Assembly: GCF_003584165.1 (NCBI RefSeq)
Contig: NZ_QXFJ01000030.1
Span: forward strand, 558,001-622,000
Direction of reading: 5' to 3'
Length of the DNA stretch: 64,000 nt
DNA from: Flagellimonas aequoris
Lineage (GTDB): Bacteria > Bacteroidota > Bacteroidia > Flavobacteriales > Flavobacteriaceae
A program made the translations under genes and the position numbers. The notes beneath the pieces were generated by a model. The model saw only the letters and a program-made list of their open reading frames with translations. It did no database searches and was not told the DNA's origin. Positions 58,547 to 64,000 of the stretch are shown piece by piece. Within the stretch, counting starts at the first letter, position 1. The number at the start of each line of letters is the position of its first letter.

Positions 58547-60079
58547 ATGAGACGATTAGTAGTACTTTCTATTTTAGTATTGGTCCAGACTAGCCTGGTT
58601 TTAGCGCAGACTTCTTTAAAGAAAATTGATTTAGAAAGTGGAGACTTCCACGTAGGATTTAAACACTACCTAACCTCCGACAGTACCAGAACATATAAGA
58701 GAATTTATGACTGGAACAACAAAAGTATTCCAAGGCCCATCCCAATAAGTATTTGGTATCCATCAGGTAAAGCTTTGGATTACACTGAGCCAATGAACGT
58801 ATTGGATTACATGGAAATCCTTAAAGAAGAAGAGGAATGGGAATACTTGCCAAATGACCAAATATTGAATTGGTTTTATTATCCAAATAATTTCGCGAAT
58901 CAAAGCCATTTAAAAGAACAGACAACTGCGCAATATGGGATAAAGCCGGCTGAGGGTACATTTCCAGTGGTCGTTTATGCCCCGAGTTATCAAGCGTCAT
59001 CCATAGAAAATTTTGCTTTGTGCGAATATCTGGCCAGTCACGGCTATGTGGTGATTTCTAGTCCAAGTAGAGGTACTGAGAATCGATTTTTTGAGGGAGG
59101 CACCCCAAAAGACTTGGAAACACAGGCTAGGGATATTGAGTTTCTGATCAAAGAAGTCCAAAAATTGCCTTATGTGGAAACGGACCATATGGCTACCATG
59201 GGTTTTAGCTTTGGAGGGCTGTCCAACGTTTTGTCACAAATGAGAAATGAGAACATCATGGCCATTGTCAGTTTGGATGGAAGTATAAAATATCAATATG
59301 ACACGTTGAAAAAATCCCCTTTCTTTAATATGGATAAGGTGGATGTTCCTTTCATCCATATGGCCCAAAAGAACATTCCAGAGCAGGTTATGGCTGAAGA
59401 TAAGATAGACCCGGAACTCAACACCAAGTTTGAATTTTACGATAGTCTCACCAATAGCAAGGCCTATCAATTGAAGTTCCACAACATGACGCATTCCTAT
59501 TTCAGTACCTTGGGGGTCTTGTTTCAATCAAGGGATGAAAGACAGGATAAAAGTGATCCCGAGATCATGGAATCCTATAGGTTGGTATCCCAGTATTCGT
59601 TGAATTTTTTGGATGCATTTTTGAAAAATGACCCGAAAGCCCTTAAATTTTTAAACAACGATCCTTCCCAAAATGGAATAGCAAAGGATATACTGGATTA
59701 TCAAGCCAAAGAACCAAAAGAAAAAGGATTTGGTTTCAATGATTTTAATGAATTGGCTGCGGAACAAAACTATGGCAATCTGAACGCGCTTTACGAATCG
59801 CTATTGAAAGAACATCCCACCTTGGAATTGCCAGAAGGGAAACTCAACAATCTTGGGTTACAGTTGGTGTTCAACCCAAAAACATCTGCCCACGGAATCA
59901 ATGTGTTTTTATTGGCAACGGCCCTTTATCCAAATTCAAGCAACCTTTATGATAGTTTGGCAGAGGCCTATTTATTTTTGGGAGAGAAAGACAAGGCGGT
60001 CACTAGCTTTAAAAAGTCCCTGGATTTAAATCCGCAGAACCAAAATGCCATTGACCGATTGGAACAGCTGAGGAAATAA
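58547..60079 (+). CDS. Secreted alpha/beta hydrolase with TPR tail
   Basis: A 510-aa protein with a signal peptide (ending LAQT). The hydrolase part (about 60-370) has ATMGFSFGGLSNVL (nucleophile Ser in GxSxG, about 222), VVVYAPSYQASSIENFALCEYLASHGYVV and a His in FHNMTHSYFS. The last 70 residues form a TPR-like helix pair (LYDSLAEAYLFLGEKDKAVTSFKKSLDLNPQN). Similar to PAF-acetylhydrolase/dienelactone hydrolase-like esterases. Substrate unknown. Confidence 0.85.
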   Translation: MRRLVVLSILVLVQTSLVLAQTSLKKIDLESGDFHVGFKHYLTSDSTRTYKRIYDWNNKSIPRPIPISIWYPSGKALDYTEPMNVLDYMEILKEEEEWEYLPNDQILNWFYYPNNFANQSHLKEQTTAQYGIKPAEGTFPVVVYAPSYQASSIENFALCEYLASHGYVVISSPSRGTENRFFEGGTPKDLETQARDIEFLIKEVQKLPYVETDHMATMGFSFGGLSNVLSQMRNENIMAIVSLDGSIKYQYDTLKKSPFFNMDKVDVPFIHMAQKNIPEQVMAEDKIDPELNTKFEFYDSLTNSKAYQLKFHNMTHSYFSTLGVLFQSRDERQDKSDPEIMESYRLVSQYSLNFLDAFLKNDPKALKFLNNDPSQNGIAKDILDYQAKEPKEKGFGFNDFNELAAEQNYGNLNALYESLLKEHPTLELPEGKLNNLGLQLVFNPKTSAHGINVFLLATALYPNSSNLYDSLAEAYLFLGEKDKAVTSFKKSLDLNPQNQNAIDRLEQLRK

Positions 60080-60143
60080 AATGGTCACTTGCCCTTAAAC
60101 AAAAAAGGATTAACTTGGTTATCTCTCACCAAATAACCGAGTT

Positions 60144-61823
60144 ATGAAACCAACACTGACCACTTTCCTTCTTGCCATGCTTCTTATGGGTAGTTGTAGC
60201 AAACCCCAAAATTTTGATGTACTTATAAAAAACGGCCGCATCGTGGATGGTTCCGGTGGATCTTCTTTTATGGGCGATGTGGGTATCAATGCCGACACCA
60301 TTGCAGCCATTGGCAACCTGGAAAAAGCTACCGGTAATGTTGAAGTGGATGCCTCTGGCCTAGTGGTCGCCCCAGGCTTCATCAATATGCTGAGTTGGGC
60401 CACAGAATCCCTTATAGAGGATGGAAGGTCCATGGGTGATATTAAACAAGGCGTAACCCTTGAAGTTTTTGGCGAAGGGTGGTCCATGGGTCCCCTTAAC
60501 GAAAAGATGAAGAAACAAGAACAGGAAAGCCAAGGCGACATCAAATTTGATATCACTTGGAACACCCTGAACGAATATCTGGAATATTTGACCCATAAAG
60601 GGGTTACACCCAACGTGGCTTCTTTTGTGGGTGCAACAACATTAAGGATCAACAAGGTAGGTTATGAAGACCGGGCCCCTACTCCACAGGAACTGGATTC
60701 CATGAAATTGATGGTAAAACAGGCCATGGAAGAAGGTGCCTTGGGTGTGGGATCTTCACTGATCTATGCACCGGCCTTTTATTCCAGCACCGAGGAACTC
60801 ATAGAACTTTGTAAAGTGGTAGCAGAGTATGACGGCATGTACATCAGTCATATGCGGAGTGAAGGGTCGCGGTTATTGGAAAGTTTGGATGAACTGATTC
60901 GTATTGCCCATGAAGCGGGTATACGAGCAGAAATCTATCATTTAAAAGAGAGCGGGAAGGATAATTGGGATAAATATGACGATGTGGTGGCCAAGGTAGA
61001 TTCAGCCCGGGCGGCTGGGCTTCACATTACGGCCGATATGTACAATTACGTGGCTGGGGCAACAGGCTTGGATGCCGCCATGCCCCCGTGGGTTCAGGAA
61101 GGTGGATATGACCAATGGGCGGAGCGTTTGCAGGACCCCGCTATTCGAAAGAAAGTCAAGGAAGAAATGATGACCCCCACGGATGAGTGGGAAAGCTTGA
61201 TGCAAGCGGCTGGAGACCCCAGCAAAATATTGCTGGTCGGATTCAAAAATGATACGCTTAAACAGTATACAGGTAAAACCTTGAAGGAAGTGGCCGAATT
61301 ACGGGGGACTTCCCCAGAAGAAACGGCCATGGACCTTGTGGTACAGGATGGCAGTCGTGTGGGCACGATTTATTTTCTAATGTCCGAGGACAATGTGAAA
61401 AAACAGATTGCCCTCCCATGGATGAGTTTTGGCTCCGATGCGGGTTCTCTAGCCACGGAAGGGGTTTTTCTCAAATCCAGTACCCACCCAAGAAGCTATG
61501 GCAATGTGGCCCGTCTGTTGGGTAAATATGTGCGTGAGGAAAAGGTGATTTCCTTGGAGGAGGCGGTCCATAAGCTTTCACAATTACCGGCGACCAACTT
61601 GAAAATCAAAAAACGGGGAAGTTTGGCCACGGGCAATTATGCTGATGTGGTGTTGTTCGATCCGGAAACCATCATCGACAAGGCAACTTTTGAAAACCCC
61701 CATCAATATGCCGAAGGGATGGTCCATGTATTTGTCAACGGTACCCAAGTATTGAAAGATGGCGAGCATACCGGGGAATTTCCAGGGCAAGTGGTGCGTG
61801 GACCGGGATACACAAAAGATTGA
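60144..61823 (+). CDS. Amidohydrolase lipoprotein, N-acyl-D-amino acid deacylase-like
   Basis: A 559-aa lipoprotein (lipobox GSC, Cys19). Overall it fits the D-aminoacylase group: LIKNGRIVDGSGG, GQ/FGEGWSMGPL, YISHMRSEGSR (second-metal His), AEIYHLKESGKDNW, a late SFGSDAGSLA with the catalytic Asp, and LKIKKRGSLATGNYADVVLFDPE at the end. The family's first metal motif HxH after APGFID is replaced by APGFINMLSW, so the usual alpha-metal pair is missing. Several Bacteroidota homologues seem to share this change. Function: D-amino acid or acyl-amine release, uncertain. Confidence 0.85.
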   Translation: MKPTLTTFLLAMLLMGSCSKPQNFDVLIKNGRIVDGSGGSSFMGDVGINADTIAAIGNLEKATGNVEVDASGLVVAPGFINMLSWATESLIEDGRSMGDIKQGVTLEVFGEGWSMGPLNEKMKKQEQESQGDIKFDITWNTLNEYLEYLTHKGVTPNVASFVGATTLRINKVGYEDRAPTPQELDSMKLMVKQAMEEGALGVGSSLIYAPAFYSSTEELIELCKVVAEYDGMYISHMRSEGSRLLESLDELIRIAHEAGIRAEIYHLKESGKDNWDKYDDVVAKVDSARAAGLHITADMYNYVAGATGLDAAMPPWVQEGGYDQWAERLQDPAIRKKVKEEMMTPTDEWESLMQAAGDPSKILLVGFKNDTLKQYTGKTLKEVAELRGTSPEETAMDLVVQDGSRVGTIYFLMSEDNVKKQIALPWMSFGSDAGSLATEGVFLKSSTHPRSYGNVARLLGKYVREEKVISLEEAVHKLSQLPATNLKIKKRGSLATGNYADVVLFDPETIIDKATFENPHQYAEGMVHVFVNGTQVLKDGEHTGEFPGQVVRGPGYTKD

Positions 61824-61827
61824 TAAC

Positions 61828-62418
61828 ATGAAGAGGCTCGTTTTAGTGGTAACTTTTTTATCACCGATGCTATTCTGGTCGCAGTCGCCACAAAATCAAT
61901 TTGTACTTTTTGATGTAGAGTACACCTATACCAAGCATGACGCAGACACTTCCACACCAAGTAAATCACATTATTATGTAACTGGGGATAAGTTAAACCC
62001 GGATATTCCCACGGATTGGACATCTCCTGTGGATTTTAGGAACGGGACAGTGCACATCCGTATCCATGTTTTGGAAAAACCACCGGGCAAGGAACCAACA
62101 AAATGGACACTTTGCTATATTCCCAACCATGGCCAGGGTAATGGGTATGGCTGTACTTCCACGGATCTTTATTTGGATGAAGGGGTTTATGAAAAAGATG
62201 TCCCGATGACGGAATTCTGGGAAAATGAATCCATTATTTGGTCGGAAGGCATCAAACAGATGGATTTGGTCATCAAGGATGACAGTGGCGGGCAAGGGCA
62301 TGCCCACAAGCGGGAAGATTTTGAAAAGTTCTTTCCTACCAAGGTACGGATTACCATGGTTCAGGTGGCCAAGGGAGCAACCTATGACCCTTCTCTGGTG
62401 CCGAATCTTGATCAGTGA
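61828..62418 (+). CDS. Small secreted protein
   Basis: A 196-aa protein from the ATG at 61828 (MKRLVLVVTFLSPMLFWSQS signal), 4 bp after the amidohydrolase stop and thus in its operon; the frame reaches back into the previous gene. Beta-rich, with NQFVLFDVEYTYTKHDADTSTP, HIRIHVLEKPPGKEPTKWTL and DDSGGQGHAHKREDFEKFFPTKVRITMV. No family recognised. Secreted partner of the amidohydrolase is possible. Confidence 0.75.
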   Translation: MKRLVLVVTFLSPMLFWSQSPQNQFVLFDVEYTYTKHDADTSTPSKSHYYVTGDKLNPDIPTDWTSPVDFRNGTVHIRIHVLEKPPGKEPTKWTLCYIPNHGQGNGYGCTSTDLYLDEGVYEKDVPMTEFWENESIIWSEGIKQMDLVIKDDSGGQGHAHKREDFEKFFPTKVRITMVQVAKGATYDPSLVPNLDQ

Positions 62419-62490
62419 AATGAACAATAACCAATGTACAATGAGCAGTTGGTAATTGTCAACATGATCATTCTGAGTCTGGTGAAGAAT
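62418..62490. repeat. Interspersed repeat pair
   Basis: Contains a CAATaACCAATGTACAATG string and then GATCATTCTGAGTCTGGTGA followed by AGAATCTT, the same two repeat types seen next to each other at 42320-42390. Confidence 0.5.
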
Positions 62491-62627
62491 CTTTACAAAC
62501 ACATTAATAAATAGATTAAAAAAGAATCCAATAGTAAACAGTCCCCATATCGTGAAAGAGAATCAAAAAATATTGATGGAACGTAAGAGTCAAAAAAAGA
62601 ATTTCGCTCAATATTAATAGTTAACAA

Positions 62628-63278
62628 ATGATTGCAAATCTTAAGGAATTCATCAAGAATAAAGAAACGGACAAAATCCTGAACTTGATCAAAGAAACCC
62701 CCGAGGTTTTGGGTCAACAGGATGAAAGCGGGACATCAGGACTGCTGATGATTGCTTATAGTGGTATGCCAGATGTTTTTGAAACGGCAAAAACCCTCAA
62801 GAAAACATTTGCGTTTCATGAAGCCATTGTCTGTGGGAAAGTGGAACGGGTTAAAGAATTGCTCCATAATACCCCAAGCTTTATAAACCAATATTCCAAC
62901 GATGGTTTTACACCGGTCTCCTTGGCTGCCTTTTTTGATCAAATAGAAATTGCCAAATGGTTGCTTGAACAAGGTGCGGACCCAAATCTTCATGCGACCA
63001 ATCCTTCCAAGGTAAATGCGTTACATGCCGCTGTGGCCAAGGAAAATGTTGAGTTGTGTCAATTGCTGATTGCAAAAGGTGCAGACATCAATGCCCCGCA
63101 AATGCAAAATGTTACGGCCTTGCACTCTGCGGCGCATCGGGGGAATTTGGAACTCGTAAAATTATTGGTGCAACAGGGTGCCGATATCGACCTGAAAATG
63201 GATAATGGCGATACGGCCCTTAGCATTGTGAAACGGGATGGGCATAAGGAAGTTGCCGCCTATCTGGAAGAAAGGTAG
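62628..63278 (+). CDS. Ankyrin repeat protein
   Basis: A 216-aa cytoplasmic protein with five or six ankyrin repeats. Clear ones are NDGFTPVSLAAFFDQIEIAKWLLEQGADPNLHA (about 88-120), VNALHAAVAKENVELCQLLIAKGADINAP, NVTALHSAAHRGNLELVKLLVQQGADIDLK and NGDTALSIVKRDGHKEVAAYL. It binds a protein partner; no enzyme domain. The N-terminal repeats are degenerate. Confidence 0.92.
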   Translation: MIANLKEFIKNKETDKILNLIKETPEVLGQQDESGTSGLLMIAYSGMPDVFETAKTLKKTFAFHEAIVCGKVERVKELLHNTPSFINQYSNDGFTPVSLAAFFDQIEIAKWLLEQGADPNLHATNPSKVNALHAAVAKENVELCQLLIAKGADINAPQMQNVTALHSAAHRGNLELVKLLVQQGADIDLKMDNGDTALSIVKRDGHKEVAAYLEER

Positions 63279-63285
63279 CCAGGAA

Positions 63286-64000
63286 TCAGCCTTGATGCCC
63301 GTTTTTGGCCTCGATCCATTTGGCCATGTATTTGGTACTGTTCAAGGTTTGGTGCTGCAATAGCCTCCCTATAAAGTTTTGCTCCCGATGTGCATCCAAA
63401 TTTTCACCTATTTTCACTATTGATCGAGCTAGACGATCATGAAGTTTTTCCTTATCAAAATATGTGTGGAGTAAGTTGATTCCATTGTGCTGAGCTTGTT
63501 CCCAAAGTTTCCTTTGCTGATAGAGCTCCACGACTGCATGGGCAAAAGTGTCCCATTCATCTGAAATGGCGCCGTTCCAAGGCAAATCCCCATGCATTCC
63601 TTCTGCACCAATAGATGTGGTAACACTGGGGGTTCCATTTTTCATGGCTTCCAGTAATTTTCCTTTGATACCGGCACCAAACTGTATGGGGGCTAATAAA
63701 ACTCTGGAGTTCTGCAAGGCTTCATCAAGGTTTTCCACCCAATCTTTAATATGGAACCCTTGTTTCGGTGCATGCATTTCCTGTATCATTTGAGGCAAGT
63801 AAGCCCCATAGATATGGATTTCGGCATTGGGTAACTGGTTTCGGATGAGGGGCCAGATTTCTTTTTTCAAGATTTTGATAGCGTCTACATTTGGGGCATG
63901 TTTACCATTGCCCACTGTGATAAAATGCTGTCTTTCATCAAAACTGGGCCATTCTTTTATGTTTTTGGCCGTTGGTACTTCCAGCATCAGTGGTAAATGT
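63286..64000 (-). CDS. Glycosyltransferase, C-terminal part (runs off the window)
   Basis: The frame stays open from the stop at 63286 to the window end; codons beyond the internal ATG at 63987 (HLPL) fit the protein, so the 5' part is missing. The visible 238 residues are the GT4 donor-binding half: QHFITVGNGKHAPNVDAIKIL, AEIHIYGAYLPQMI, VLLAPIQFGAGIKGKLLEAMKNGTPSVTTSIGAEGM. The C-terminal tail (RSIVKIGENLDAHREQNFIGRLLQHQTLNSTKYMAKW) is typical for GT1/GT4 proteins. Convergent with the ankyrin gene. Confidence 0.85.
   Translation of the reverse strand, partial: HLPLMLEVPTAKNIKEWPSFDERQHFITVGNGKHAPNVDAIKILKKEIWPLIRNQLPNAEIHIYGAYLPQMIQEMHAPKQGFHIKDWVENLDEALQNSRVLLAPIQFGAGIKGKLLEAMKNGTPSVTTSIGAEGMHGDLPWNGAISDEWDTFAHAVVELYQQRKLWEQAQHNGINLLHTYFDKEKLHDRLARSIVKIGENLDAHREQNFIGRLLQHQTLNSTKYMAKWIEAKNGHQG

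Overview
The window looks like a chromosomal segment of a marine Flavobacteriaceae member, of the Muricauda/Flagellimonas/Allomuricauda kind. I infer this from the many lipoproteins with LxxC lipoboxes, Bacteroidota-type promoters (TTG about 20 bp upstream of TAnnTTTG), non-Shine-Dalgarno gene starts, DUF6090, DUF4386 and DUF1080 proteins, and scattered repeats of the type GTCATTCTGAGCGAAG. I could not search a database, so genus level is inference.

Host region 1 (1-15.4 kb) holds a RadC-like protein, a large lipoprotein, a class C beta-lactamase-like hydrolase, an M28 peptidase, an ArsR/SRPBCC/DoxX/YdeI operon with a clear promoter and operator, a Tat-type aminotransferase-fold protein, an M13 peptidase, a YkgJ protein and a metallophosphoesterase.

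Accessory region (15.5-27.1 kb) is AT-rich and has two parts. The left part (15.5-18.35 kb, plus strand) has a small XRE regulator, a DUF3892 protein and unknown genes separated by non-coding DNA full of large inverted repeats. The right part (18.37-27.1 kb) is a compact block of about 18 genes, nearly all on the minus strand. It encodes a rolling-circle initiator of the Rep_trans type, a candidate major capsid protein, at least nine small membrane proteins (three of them 35-46 aa), an M23 endopeptidase and a 3-TM holin. I see no terminase, portal, tail, packaging ATPase, Zot or integrase gene. A dif-like site lies at 27095-27122 and a partial copy at 18363-18390, about 8.7 kb apart. I read this as a small tailless, probably membrane-containing prophage that replicates by rolling circle and uses host XerCD, broadly of the FLiP (Finnlakeviridae) or Cellulophaga ssDNA phage kind. 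It is the most interesting part of the window.

Host region 2 (27.2-64 kb) holds aldehyde dehydrogenase, lipoproteins, a GH37 trehalase next to a GntR regulator, MobA-like and MoaD-like genes (the MoaD lacks its terminal Gly-Gly), a vWA lipoprotein, two DUF1080 proteins, and an operon for cell-wall or peptide turnover (pirin, 3D domain, amidase, M14). It continues with duplicated structured non-coding repeats (41.6-42.4 kb), MenB, a VIT transporter, regulators, a nonsense-split DUF4386 gene, and an unusual HTH/DUF4870/beta-lactamase-domain fusion. The last part has an agmatine degradation pair (aguB-aguA), glycosyltransferases, an amidohydrolase that lacks the canonical HxH, an ankyrin protein and a truncated glycosyltransferase at the right edge.
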